The position numbers were made by a program, and so were the translations under genes. This document shows, piece by piece, positions 46,699 to 55,582 of a DNA stretch of 64,000 nt. The DNA is from CAWANF01 sp963783355. Its GTDB lineage: Bacteria; Bacteroidota; Rhodothermia; Balneolales; DATFMH01. The DNA lies in assembly GCA_963783355.1 (NCBI GenBank), contig CAWANF010000001.1, positions 1 to 64,000 of the forward strand, given 5' to 3'. Below the pieces are notes generated by a model. The model saw nothing but the letters and a program-made list of their open reading frames with translations, searched no databases and had not been told where the DNA came from. Numbering within the stretch: the first letter of the stretch is position 1; every line of letters starts with the position of its first letter.

Positions 46699-47811
46699 TC
46701 AGGGAACCTCAATGTGAAAGTTCCAGTTGAATAAGTCTTTTTTTTCACCCGTCTGAATTCCGGTAATTTCATCATATAAACGACGGGCAAACGGACCAAT
46801 TTCTTTTTCATCGGTCGTTAGTACTTTCCCTTCGTGTTCAATACGACCAATAGGTGAGATTACGGCTGCCGTTCCGGTTCCAAAGGCTTCCTGTAACGTA
46901 CCTTTTGCCGAAGCTTCGAATACTTCATCAATAGAAATCTTTCGCTGTTCAACAGGAACACCCCAGTTTTCAGCCAGCTTGATCACCGAATCACGGGTTA
47001 TTCCGCCCAAAATAGTACCTTCCAGTGGAGGAGTAATCAGGCGATCATCAATTTTGAAGAAGATATTCATTGTCCCCACTTCTTCTATATATTTGTGTTC
47101 TACCGCATCAAGCCAAATAACCTGAGTAAAACCTTTCTCTTTTGCTTTTTGTGCAGGCAGAATACTTGCAGCATAGTTGCCGGCCGTTTTTACATAACCT
47201 GCTCCACCTTTAACCGATCGTACGAATTGTCCGGATGTGACGAGGCTTACCGGGTTGATACCTTCTTTATAATAGGCGCCCACAGGCGATGTAATGATGA
47301 AAAACTGGTATGTTTCCGAAGCTTTTACAGATAGATGCTCGTCGGTTCCAAAAATAAACGGGCGAATATAGAGCGCATTTCCTTTTTTGGCCGGCACCCA
47401 TTCGTTATCCAAACGAATAAGATTTTCCAAAGCTTCGATAAAAATACTTTTATCGGTTTCCGGAATACAAATTCTCTGGCAGGATAGATTTAACCGTTCC
47501 TGATGTCTTTCCGGACGGAAAATATTGATTCCACCATTGACATCTCTGAATGCCTTCATTCCTTCAAAAATAGCCTGTCCGTAATGTAACGTGGACAGGG
47601 ATGGAAAAAATTCAATCCTGGAAAAAGGAATGATTTCAGGTGTATGCCATTGACCGTCAAAATAGGTCATGGAAAACATATGATCGGAAAAGGCACGGCC
47701 AAAACCCGGATTGTCCAAATCCGTTTCCTGTAACCGGCTGTTTTCTGATTTCCGAATACTGATACGATCAGTCAGAGTATCGGTGAGAGAATTATTAGTT
47801 GTATTGGACAT
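46699..47811 (-). CDS. ilvE: branched-chain amino acid aminotransferase
   Basis: A 370-residue fold-type IV PLP enzyme making Leu, Ile and Val from their keto acids. STLHYGQAIFEGMKAFRD, RPERHQERLN, GNALYIRPFIFGT, KGGAGYVKTAGNYAAS, a catalytic Lys in AVEHKYIEEVGTMNIFF, and GTILGGITRDSVI are class II BCAT motifs. Last gene of the ilv-leu operon, three bases after leuB, followed by the shared terminator. Confidence 0.95.
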   Translation of the reverse strand: MSNTTNNSLTDTLTDRISIRKSENSRLQETDLDNPGFGRAFSDHMFSMTYFDGQWHTPEIIPFSRIEFFPSLSTLHYGQAIFEGMKAFRDVNGGINIFRPERHQERLNLSCQRICIPETDKSIFIEALENLIRLDNEWVPAKKGNALYIRPFIFGTDEHLSVKASETYQFFIITSPVGAYYKEGINPVSLVTSGQFVRSVKGGAGYVKTAGNYAASILPAQKAKEKGFTQVIWLDAVEHKYIEEVGTMNIFFKIDDRLITPPLEGTILGGITRDSVIKLAENWGVPVEQRKISIDEVFEASAKGTLQEAFGTGTAAVISPIGRIEHEGKVLTTDEKEIGPFARRLYDEITGIQTGEKKDLFNWNFHIEVP

Positions 47812-47814
47812 TGT

Positions 47815-48921
47815 TCAGACCTTTTGTGTCTTAATCTGTTTCCGTTGGATGATTTCAAGAATTTGGTCACCAACTTCGGTAGTTGAAAAGATTTTCTCAT
47901 CATTTTCTGAAGCCAGGTCACGGGTTCGGTAACCGGCATTAAGAAAATCTTCAATAGATTGTTCTATAATATTTGCCGCTTCATTTAGATTCAGTGAGTA
48001 ACGGAACATGAGTGCCGCAGAAGCGATTGTAGCCAGTGGATTGGCCTGGTTTGTACCGGCGATATCCGGTGCCGAACCGTGAGCAGGTTCATAGAGCCCC
48101 GGACCGTCGCCCAGGCTTGCCGAGGGCAGCATTCCAATAGAACCGGTCAGCATCGAGGCTTCATCGCTTAATATGTCACCAAACATATTTCCGGTTACGA
48201 TGACATCAAACTGTGACGGATTACGTACAAGCTGCATCGCGGCATTATCAACGAGCATGTGGCTCAATTCGACATCCGGATACTTTTCCGCAACTTTTAC
48301 GACGGTTCGTCTCCATAAACGTGATGATTCCAGCACATTCATCTTATCAACAGAACAAACCCGTTTGTTTCTTTTGCGGGCTGCTTCAAATGCGGCGATG
48401 GTGATTCTCTCTATTTCAGGTGTGCTGTATTCCATCGTGTCGACAGAGCGTTCACCGTTGCCTGTTTGTTCGGTGAAACGCGGCTTTCCGAAATAAATGC
48501 CGCCGGTCAGTTCCCTGACAACGAGCAGGTCAACACCGCTTATGACTTCTTTTTTTAAAGTTGATGAATTAGCCAGAGCGTCGTATACCTTTACCGGTCT
48601 CAGGTTAGAATATAACCCAAGTGCTTTGCGAATGCCCAGCAAGCCGGTTTCGGGCCGAGTTTCCTTTGGATGATTATCCCATTTGGGTCCGCCAACAGCA
48701 CCAAGCAGGACAGCATCGGATTCTTTAGCCGTTGCAATCAGTTCATCATTTATGGGTTTACCCCAGGCATCGATAGCCGCGCCACCAAAGGGAAATTCAT
48801 GAAATTCAAATTCTACTTCGAATAAATCGCCAACGTACTTTGTGATTTTAAGAGCTTCGCGTATTACTTCCGGGCCGATACCGTCTCCCGGCAGCACCGT
48901 TATTTTCTTCTTATTTTGCAT
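47815..48921 (-). CDS. leuB: 3-isopropylmalate dehydrogenase
   Basis: A 368-residue NAD-dependent beta-decarboxylating dehydrogenase. LPGDGIGPEV, LLGAVGGPKWD, LYSNLRPVKVY, RELTGGIYFGKPR, DKMNVLESSRLWR, GNMFGDILSDEASM and EPAHGSAPDIAG are all present. In this operon it probably also oxidises 3-methylmalate, the isoleucine-branch analogue made through CimA. It starts 5 bases past leuD. Confidence 0.96.
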   Translation of the reverse strand: MQNKKKITVLPGDGIGPEVIREALKITKYVGDLFEVEFEFHEFPFGGAAIDAWGKPINDELIATAKESDAVLLGAVGGPKWDNHPKETRPETGLLGIRKALGLYSNLRPVKVYDALANSSTLKKEVISGVDLLVVRELTGGIYFGKPRFTEQTGNGERSVDTMEYSTPEIERITIAAFEAARKRNKRVCSVDKMNVLESSRLWRRTVVKVAEKYPDVELSHMLVDNAAMQLVRNPSQFDVIVTGNMFGDILSDEASMLTGSIGMLPSASLGDGPGLYEPAHGSAPDIAGTNQANPLATIASAALMFRYSLNLNEAANIIEQSIEDFLNAGYRTRDLASENDEKIFSTTEVGDQILEIIQRKQIKTQKV

Positions 48922-48926
48922 TCTGA

Positions 48927-49511
48927 CTATTCCGCTAATTGATTTGGTTGAGGAACCATCCCTTTTTGGCGTGCATATTCGAATATACCGCCAGCCATGA
49001 CAATATCTTCAACACTTCCAAGGGCTTTCAAATTATAGGTTTTGTTTTGAGTGATATTGCGCAAAATACGTTCTGATTTATCTATTTCAAGTTCATCATT
49101 GGTGTGCACTTCTTTACTGAGATCCTCAACGCTTTCAAATGGGATTAGAAAACCACCATCTACGGCATTGCGATAAAAAATCCGGGCATATGTTGGTGCG
49201 ATGACAACCTGAACACCTGCAATTTGCAGAGCGGCAGGAGCATGTTCACGAGATGAGCCGCATCCGAAATTCGGTCCGGCAATGATGACATTGAATTCTG
49301 AAGTGAATTCATCGTCTTTTACCAGGGGAATGTTACCCTGTGGCAATCCCGATTCCTCTTTTGGAGTACCGGAAAGTGCAAATCGTCCATAAAACTTACG
49401 TTCTTCCGGATCGTTCAGGCTATATACAAGATGTTCGGCAGGTATAATTTGATCTGTATCGATGTTTCTGCCGAGAACAAATGCTTTTCCTTTTATTACG
49501 TTATCAGACAT
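48927..49511 (-). CDS. leuD: 3-isopropylmalate dehydratase small subunit
   Basis: 194 residues. KAFVLGRNIDTDQIIPAEHL, GPNFGCGSSREHAPAALQ and YARIFYRNAVDGGFLIP form the swivel domain that closes over the iron-sulfur cluster of LeuC. The length and NIDTDQIIPAEHL form belong to the short archaeal/HacB-like group rather than E. coli LeuD. The gap to leuC is 126 bases, the widest in the lower operon. Confidence 0.94.
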   Translation of the reverse strand: MSDNVIKGKAFVLGRNIDTDQIIPAEHLVYSLNDPEERKFYGRFALSGTPKEESGLPQGNIPLVKDDEFTSEFNVIIAGPNFGCGSSREHAPAALQIAGVQVVIAPTYARIFYRNAVDGGFLIPFESVEDLSKEVHTNDELEIDKSERILRNITQNKTYNLKALGSVEDIVMAGGIFEYARQKGMVPQPNQLAE

Positions 49512-49637
49512 TTGTTTTATTTTATAAAATTAAAGAAATAGTGTGATTCAAAAATGTCAGCCAAGCTGCTTTTATTATGTTCAGATATCGGATAGTCAAT
49601 AGGATATACCTTACATAAAGCAGCTCGGCAATTTTTT

Positions 49638-50939
49638 TTAATTTAAATACTGACGTGGGTCGGTAATTGTTCCTGTCAATGCTGAAGCAGCCACCGTATA
49701 TGGTGATGCCAGGTAGACCTGTGATTGCTTTGATCCCATACGGCCCGGGAAGTTTCTGTTGGTTGTCGAGATACAAATCTCTTCATGATTCAAACGTCCG
49801 AACGTATCGGATGGGCCTCCCAGACATGCAGCACAGGAGGCATCCCCTGTATTACAACCGGCTTCATCAAAGATGCTTTGGATGGTTTGTCCATTAATCT
49901 TTTCACGTTTCAGTTTATTAGCCACTTCTGTTGTTGCAGGGACAATGAAGGTATCCAGTTTAACCTTTTTACCTTGCAAAATTTTAGCTGCAGCAACGAA
50001 ATCGGAAAATTTTCCGCCTGTACATGAACCGATATAAGCCCGATTCAGCCTTGTTCCTTCCATTTCTTCAACCGTAGCTTTATTATCCGGGCTGTGTGGT
50101 TTGGCTACCATAGGAACAAAATCTTCCAGCTTATATTTGTGTATGCTATGATATTTTGCATCCGGATCACTGTGGAATACTTCGTAAGATTTGCTTGTGC
50201 GTTCTTTCACATAAGCCTCGGTAATTTCATCGGGATCAACAACACCATTTTTGCCACCAGCTTCGATAACCATGTTGGTGAGTGTCATCCTGGATTCCAT
50301 ATCCAGTCCTTTGATGCCCGGTCCGCTAAATTCCATTGTACGATACGTGGCACCATCGACCCCGATATCTCCGATAATTTGCAGGATGATATCTTTTGCC
50401 ATCACGTAATTTGGAAGTTTTTCACCTTCAAAAAGGAATAACATGGTTTCCGGGACCTTAACCCAGAGTTTTCCTGTTCCCATGATGAAAGCGGCATCTG
50501 TATTACCGATACCCGTGGCAAATTCACCGAAGGCGCCGGCTGTACAGGTGTGAGAATCCGTTCCGAACAGCACTTCTCCCGGACGTGTATATCCTTCTTC
50601 AGGCAAAGCTACGTGGCAAACTCCTTTATAGCGTTCAGTTCCTACATCGTAGAAGTTTGGCAGATCCTGATCCGCCGAGAAGGCACGTAATATGTCGATA
50701 TTGCGATTGGCGTATTTATCGGCTGTGAATATGTAGTGATCAGGGATAATTACGAGCTTTTCAGAATCCCAAACGCGTGCATCTTCACCAAATTCCTTTT
50801 GGAAGATATTTATGGTTGGAGGTCCGCAAACATCGTGAGTCATTAAAATATCAACGTCTATCCAGACACTATCACCTGGCTCAACAAATTTGTTGCCACT
50901 ATGTTTAGCCAGGATTTTTTCAGTGAGAGTCATACTCAT
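49638..50939 (-). CDS. leuC: 3-isopropylmalate dehydratase large subunit (short HacA-like form)
   Basis: A 433-residue aconitase-superfamily enzyme with a [4Fe-4S] cluster: GTDSHTCTAGAFGEFATGIG, IGSCTGGKFSDF and CAACLGGPSDTFG give the three cluster cysteines; STTNRNFPGRMG closes the active site. Length (about 420-430) marks the homoaconitase/LeuC2-like type used in organisms where one enzyme serves isopropylmalate and citramalate. With LeuD it isomerises 2- to 3-isopropylmalate and, by inference, citramalate to 3-methylmalate. Confidence 0.94.
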   Translation of the reverse strand: MSMTLTEKILAKHSGNKFVEPGDSVWIDVDILMTHDVCGPPTINIFQKEFGEDARVWDSEKLVIIPDHYIFTADKYANRNIDILRAFSADQDLPNFYDVGTERYKGVCHVALPEEGYTRPGEVLFGTDSHTCTAGAFGEFATGIGNTDAAFIMGTGKLWVKVPETMLFLFEGEKLPNYVMAKDIILQIIGDIGVDGATYRTMEFSGPGIKGLDMESRMTLTNMVIEAGGKNGVVDPDEITEAYVKERTSKSYEVFHSDPDAKYHSIHKYKLEDFVPMVAKPHSPDNKATVEEMEGTRLNRAYIGSCTGGKFSDFVAAAKILQGKKVKLDTFIVPATTEVANKLKREKINGQTIQSIFDEAGCNTGDASCAACLGGPSDTFGRLNHEEICISTTNRNFPGRMGSKQSQVYLASPYTVAASALTGTITDPRQYLN

Positions 50940-51006
50940 TATTATCGTTCTCCTTTACTATGCAAATTGAGTTACATCTCTTTTTATCAAAATTTAACTC
51001 ATTTAT

Positions 51007-52221
51007 TCAGGCAGAATGAGCCTGAATATTAGATATCTGTGAATGTTCATTATTTAATTTTTCTCCCGTAAACCCAATTCCATTCATCAAATGGACCAGT
51101 TCGTCATCGGGAACCGTCTTCTTTTCGTCGGCGAGACGGGTAAATTTTTTGTAAACCGTGTCGAGTTCGTCTTTATCGAGATTGTAACCGAGCGATTCAA
51201 TTTTCTTACGTAATGCAAAGCGGCCGGAGTGTTTTCCGAGAACAATTCGGTTTCCCGTTATACCGACCGATTCAGGTGTCATAATCTCGTAGGTCATTGG
51301 ATTATTCAGAACTCCGTGTTGATGGATACCTGCTTCATGAGCAAAGGCGTTTTCACCCACGATAGCTTTATTAGGCTGTACGCTTTTTCCTGTAATTTCA
51401 GTAAGAAGTCCGCTGGCCGCGAATATTTCCTCTGTTTTAATATCAGTATATTCTTCGAAATCAGACTGACGGGTTTTTATAGCCATGGCAATTTCTTCGA
51501 GTGAGGCATTTCCCGCGCGCTCTCCGATTCCGTTAATGGTGCATTCTATCTGTCGTGCTCCGTTTCTTATGGCAGACAATGAATTAGCTACTGCTAAACC
51601 TAAATCGTTATGGCAATGAACACTAATAGTGGCACAATCGATGTTGGGAACATTGTTTGTGATATTTTTTATCAATTCACCGTATTCCCATGGTAATGCA
51701 TAACCGACGGTATCAGGAACATTGATGATGGAAGCGCCGGCTTCGACTACAGCTGTAAAAATCTCATAAAGGAATTCAGGATCACTTCTGGAAGCGTCTT
51801 CTGCCGAAAATTCAACTTCATCGTAGTAAGTTCGGGCATGTTCTACCGCTTTAATAGCTGCATCAAGCACTTCTTCCCGCGTTTTCTTCAATTTATACTT
51901 CATGTGAATGTCTGAAGTAGCAATAAAAGTATGAATGCGAGGTTTATTAGCAAATTCGAGGGCTTTCGCAGCACGATCAATATCAATTCTGGTTGTTCTG
52001 CAAAGGGCTGCAACGCGACTTTCTTTGATGACTTTGCCAATTTCTCTTACTGTTTGGAAATCACCTTCAGAAGCGATAGGAAAACCAGCTTCGATGACGT
52101 CAACCTGCAATTTTTCAAGCTGGTGGGCCATCCGTAATTTTTCCTGCTGGTTCATGCTGTAACCGGGAGATTGTTCACCGTCTCGTAACGTAGTGTCAAA
52201 AATACTAATTCGATGTTCCAT
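51007..52221 (-). CDS. leuA: 2-isopropylmalate synthase without C-terminal regulatory domain
   Basis: A TIM-barrel enzyme condensing acetyl-CoA with 2-oxoisovalerate, the first step of leucine synthesis. ISIFDTTLRDGEQSPGYSM, EAGFPIASEGDF, SVHCHNDLGLAVANSL, CTINGIGERAGNASLEE and ENAFAHEAGIHQHGVL are signature blocks. I take ATG 52221 (MEHRISIFDTT; 404 residues); an in-frame ATG lies 12 codons upstream. Classical LeuA is about 510 residues with a C-terminal leucine-binding dimer domain. This one ends shortly after the linker, so leucine feedback is probably lost or different. Confidence 0.92.
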   Translation of the reverse strand: MEHRISIFDTTLRDGEQSPGYSMNQQEKLRMAHQLEKLQVDVIEAGFPIASEGDFQTVREIGKVIKESRVAALCRTTRIDIDRAAKALEFANKPRIHTFIATSDIHMKYKLKKTREEVLDAAIKAVEHARTYYDEVEFSAEDASRSDPEFLYEIFTAVVEAGASIINVPDTVGYALPWEYGELIKNITNNVPNIDCATISVHCHNDLGLAVANSLSAIRNGARQIECTINGIGERAGNASLEEIAMAIKTRQSDFEEYTDIKTEEIFAASGLLTEITGKSVQPNKAIVGENAFAHEAGIHQHGVLNNPMTYEIMTPESVGITGNRIVLGKHSGRFALRKKIESLGYNLDKDELDTVYKKFTRLADEKKTVPDDELVHLMNGIGFTGEKLNNEHSQISNIQAHSA

Positions 52222-52334
52222 TGCCGTGAGATTTTGTTTGAGATTAAGTTTCCACAATAATTTTTACATGATTACCCAAAAGATGCTCCCTGGAGTTGCT
52301 TTGGGCAGATAGATACATTTCGTCATTAAGTCGA

Positions 52335-53957
52335 TTATGTAGATTTGATAGTCGTCTTAGCATGGTTTTTCTCTTTTTGGGTTTCTGATTCGTGTTTTTG
52401 CAGGTAAAAACTAAAACTGTCGGATAAAGCCTGCCAGCTGGCATCAATAATATTGGGCGAAACACCAATAGTGCCCCAGGAGGCTTCCTCATTCCGTCCG
52501 GACTCAATCAGGACTCGGACTTTAGCATTTGTACCATCATTTCCATTCAATACGCGCACTTTGTAATCGGTCAGATACATTTCATTTACCTGTGGATAAA
52601 ACTTATTCAGTGCTTTACGAAGGGCGCCGTCTAATGCATTGACCGGACCGTTACCTTCGCAGGCGCTATGTTCTTTCTGTCCGTTTACATTCAGGCGTAT
52701 GGTTGCTTCGGAGCGGTAATTTCCCGAACCGTCTTTTTCAATAATTACTCGAAAACCTTCCAGCTTGAAATATTCTTTATTATGTTCGGTCATGCGCCGG
52801 ACGAGTAACTCGAATGATGCTTCGGCGGCTTCATATTGATAGCCGTTATTTTCGAGTTCCTTCAGCTTTTGGACAATCTCGGTGATATTGTTTTGATCGG
52901 CGTCAAGATCAAAACCCAGCTCATCCGATTTATAAAGGACATTGCTTTTCCCGGATAGGTCGGAAACAAGAACCCGCCGGTGATTACCAACACATTCTGG
53001 TTCGAGATGTTCGTATGTTTTGGCATTTTTCATGACCGCACTTACGTGAACACCGCCTTTATGAGCAAAAGCGCTGCTTCCAACAAAGGGCAGTTTGTTA
53101 TCCGGGCTCAGATTTGCCACTTCACTTACAAACCGTGATAAACTGGTCAGTTTTTTTAACTGAAGATCCGAAACAACAGGATACCCCAGTTTTAATTGAA
53201 GATTTGCTGCAATGGAACATAAATTGGTGTTACCACAGCGTTCTCCATATCCATTTATCGTTCCCTGTACGTGGATACAGCCGGCTTTGATCGCAGCCAG
53301 AGAATTGGCAACTGCCAGTTCCCCATCATTGTGGGCGTGAATTCCAAGAGGAGTATCGAGTTTTTCGTTGACCTCTTTTACGATTCTGCTGATCTCATCA
53401 GGAAGTGTACCGCCATTCGTATCGCAGAGCACGATTACATCGGCGCCACCTTCCTGGCTGGCTAACAACGTTTCAATAGCATAAGAAGGATTATCTTTGT
53501 ATCCATCAAAAAAATGCTCGGCATCGTAGATGACTTCCCGGCCATGTTTTTTTAGAAAATCAACGGATTGATAAATGATTTTCAGATTTTCTTCCGGTGT
53601 AATGTGCAAAGCATCGGTAACATGCAAAAGCCAGCTCTTTCCGAAAATGGAATTGGCTTTGGTTCCGGCGTTAATGAGGGCCTGCAAATTGGCATCATCT
53701 TCCGGTTCACGGTCGGCCCGGTGGGTACTACCAAAAGCGACAATCCTGGCATTTTTGAATTCTTTATTCCGGACTTTGTCGAAAAAGATCATGTCTTTTG
53801 GATTGGAACCCGGCCAGCCGCCTTCGATATATTGAACACCGAAATCGTCGAGACGTTCGGCAATTCTTACCTTATCGTCGGCTGAAAATGAAATTTTTTC
53901 ACCTTGTGTTCCATCCCGTAATGTAGTATCGAAAAGAGCTATGCGTGGTTTTTGCAT
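52335..53957 (-). CDS. cimA: (R)-citramalate synthase
   Basis: A 540-residue relative of LeuA that condenses pyruvate with acetyl-CoA to citramalate. IALFDTTLRDGTQGEKISFS, QYIEGGWPGSNPKD, VIYDAEHFFDGYKDNPSYA, LCDTNGGTLPDEI, GIHAHNDGELAVANSLAA, NGYGERCGNTNLCSIAAN and FAHKGGVHVSAVMKN are citramalate-synthase forms (GGWPGSNPKD separates it from LeuA). The C-terminal ~130 residues are a complete regulatory dimer domain, so feedback by isoleucine is plausible. It gives isoleucine from pyruvate without threonine deaminase. Confidence 0.95.
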   Translation of the reverse strand: MQKPRIALFDTTLRDGTQGEKISFSADDKVRIAERLDDFGVQYIEGGWPGSNPKDMIFFDKVRNKEFKNARIVAFGSTHRADREPEDDANLQALINAGTKANSIFGKSWLLHVTDALHITPEENLKIIYQSVDFLKKHGREVIYDAEHFFDGYKDNPSYAIETLLASQEGGADVIVLCDTNGGTLPDEISRIVKEVNEKLDTPLGIHAHNDGELAVANSLAAIKAGCIHVQGTINGYGERCGNTNLCSIAANLQLKLGYPVVSDLQLKKLTSLSRFVSEVANLSPDNKLPFVGSSAFAHKGGVHVSAVMKNAKTYEHLEPECVGNHRRVLVSDLSGKSNVLYKSDELGFDLDADQNNITEIVQKLKELENNGYQYEAAEASFELLVRRMTEHNKEYFKLEGFRVIIEKDGSGNYRSEATIRLNVNGQKEHSACEGNGPVNALDGALRKALNKFYPQVNEMYLTDYKVRVLNGNDGTNAKVRVLIESGRNEEASWGTIGVSPNIIDASWQALSDSFSFYLQKHESETQKEKNHAKTTIKST

Positions 53958-53966
53958 GGTAAATCC

Positions 53967-54974
53967 TTAGTCTTGCGGTGGCATCCAGTTCATCATTTTT
54001 CTAAGTTTCTTGCCAACTTCTTCAATCTTATGGCCGCGAAGCTGCGAACGCAGTGCATACAATGAAGGACGTCCGGCTTTGTTTTCTAAAATCCAGTCGC
54101 GGGCAAATGTCCCGTCCTGAATATCATCCAGAATCTTCTTCATGTTTTTGCGGGATTCTTCGGTGATTACTTTCGGACCGGCAGTCAGCCCTCCGTATTC
54201 AGCAGTGTCACTAACAGAATAATACATACGTTCGATACCGCCTTCGTAAAACAGGTCGACGATGAGCTTCATTTCGTGCATACATTCGAAATAAGCCATT
54301 TCAGGGTGATAACCGGCATTTACCAGGGTATCGAAACCAGCTTTAATCAATTCGGAAACACCGCCGCAGAGTACCGCCTGTTCACCGAATAAATCTGTTT
54401 CTGTTTCTTCCTTAAAAGATGTTTCAATAATACCGGCACGGGTTCCGCCAATTCCTTTACCATAAGCCAGGCCTATTTCTTTTGTTTTACCGGTATAATC
54501 CTGATGGATGGCCAAAAGGCATGGGACACCGGAACCCTGTTCGTAAACACGACGTACGAGATGGCCCGGGCTTTTAGGGGCAATCATAAATACGTCGACA
54601 TTTTCCGCAGGTTGAATTTGGTTATAATGGATATTGAATCCATGGGCGAATGCCAGTGCCTGGCCTTCTTTCAGGTTGTCTTTTACGGCATTTTCATAGA
54701 CATCAACCTGATCCTGATCAGGCACGAGAATCATTACGATATCGCCCGCTTTTGCTGCATCTGCAGTTTCCATAACTTTAAGTCCGGAATCTTCAGCTTT
54801 TTTCCAGGAAGATGAGCTTTTACGCAATCCTACGACAACGTTTACACCACTGTCCTTGAGGTTCAGGGCATGAGCGTGTCCCTGGCTTCCGTAGCCTAAA
54901 ATGGCCACAGTTTTGTCTTTTAAAAATTTTAAGTCAGCGTTAGAATCGTAATATGTTTTTGGTTCCATGGTCAT
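53967..54974 (-). CDS. ilvC: ketol-acid reductoisomerase
   Basis: 335 residues, the short class I form. NADPH-binding GYGSQGHAHALNLKDSGV (27-44) and GLRKSSSSWKKA, whose serines fit NADPH preference; IAPKSPGHLVRR, GIGGTRAGIIETSFKEETETDLFGEQAVLCGG and FECMHEMKLIVDL hold the Mg ligands. It acts on acetolactate and acetohydroxybutyrate, the second step for Val, Leu and Ile. It sits between ilvN (59-base gap) and cimA (9-base gap). Confidence 0.96.
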   Translation of the reverse strand: MTMEPKTYYDSNADLKFLKDKTVAILGYGSQGHAHALNLKDSGVNVVVGLRKSSSSWKKAEDSGLKVMETADAAKAGDIVMILVPDQDQVDVYENAVKDNLKEGQALAFAHGFNIHYNQIQPAENVDVFMIAPKSPGHLVRRVYEQGSGVPCLLAIHQDYTGKTKEIGLAYGKGIGGTRAGIIETSFKEETETDLFGEQAVLCGGVSELIKAGFDTLVNAGYHPEMAYFECMHEMKLIVDLFYEGGIERMYYSVSDTAEYGGLTAGPKVITEESRKNMKKILDDIQDGTFARDWILENKAGRPSLYALRSQLRGHKIEEVGKKLRKMMNWMPPQD

Positions 54975-55033
54975 TATTTAAGTTGAGATTGAATAATATC
55001 TTAAGCGTTAATTTTTGTTTATTTCCTTGAATT

Positions 55034-55582
55034 TCAGGTATCACCGGTGAATTCACGTTTCAGGGCGACGCTGCCGGTCCGGGCTACCTCAATCAGGCCG
55101 AATTGGCGAAGCATACCAAGAGCTGCTGTAATTTTATCGCTGTTGCCGGTAAACTCAATAGTCAGTTTATCCGGACTGATATCTATAATTTTGGCCCTGA
55201 AAATGCTTACGATTTGCATGATTTCGGAACGCCGGTTCATCGGTGCCGATACTTTAATCAGTGCCAGTTCCCGTTCAACAAATGGTTCGTAAGTCAGATC
55301 TTTTACCTTTACAACATCAATGACATTGTGAAGCTGTTTGGTGATCTGTTCAACAATTTTTTCGTCGCCACGCGTTGTGATGGTTATGCGCGCCAGTCCC
55401 GGCTGATGGCCTTCGCCGAAACTGATACTGTCGATATCGAACCCCCGGCCATTGAACATGCCGAGGATACGTGATAGGGCATTCAGGTTATGATCTACCA
55501 AAACTGAAATGGTGTGTTTGGTCATTTTTTGTGCTTCTTTATTTTTGTAATAATCGGGTTCTAACGACTTGACGTTTTTCAT
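55034..55582 (-). CDS. ilvN: acetolactate synthase small (regulatory) subunit
   Basis: 182 residues. The N-terminal ACT domain starts HTISVLVDHNLNALSRILGMF and GRGFDIDSISFGEGHQPGLA; RELALIKVSAPMNRRSEIMQI opens the second domain. It binds valine-type effectors and activates IlvB. ATG 55582 directly abuts the ilvB stop, giving strong coupling; a second in-frame ATG at 55525 (MTKHTISVL) is where most homologues begin, so the first 19 residues are an extension or untranslated. Confidence 0.93.
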   Translation of the reverse strand: MKNVKSLEPDYYKNKEAQKMTKHTISVLVDHNLNALSRILGMFNGRGFDIDSISFGEGHQPGLARITITTRGDEKIVEQITKQLHNVIDVVKVKDLTYEPFVERELALIKVSAPMNRRSEIMQIVSIFRAKIIDISPDKLTIEFTGNSDKITAALGMLRQFGLIEVARTGSVALKREFTGDT

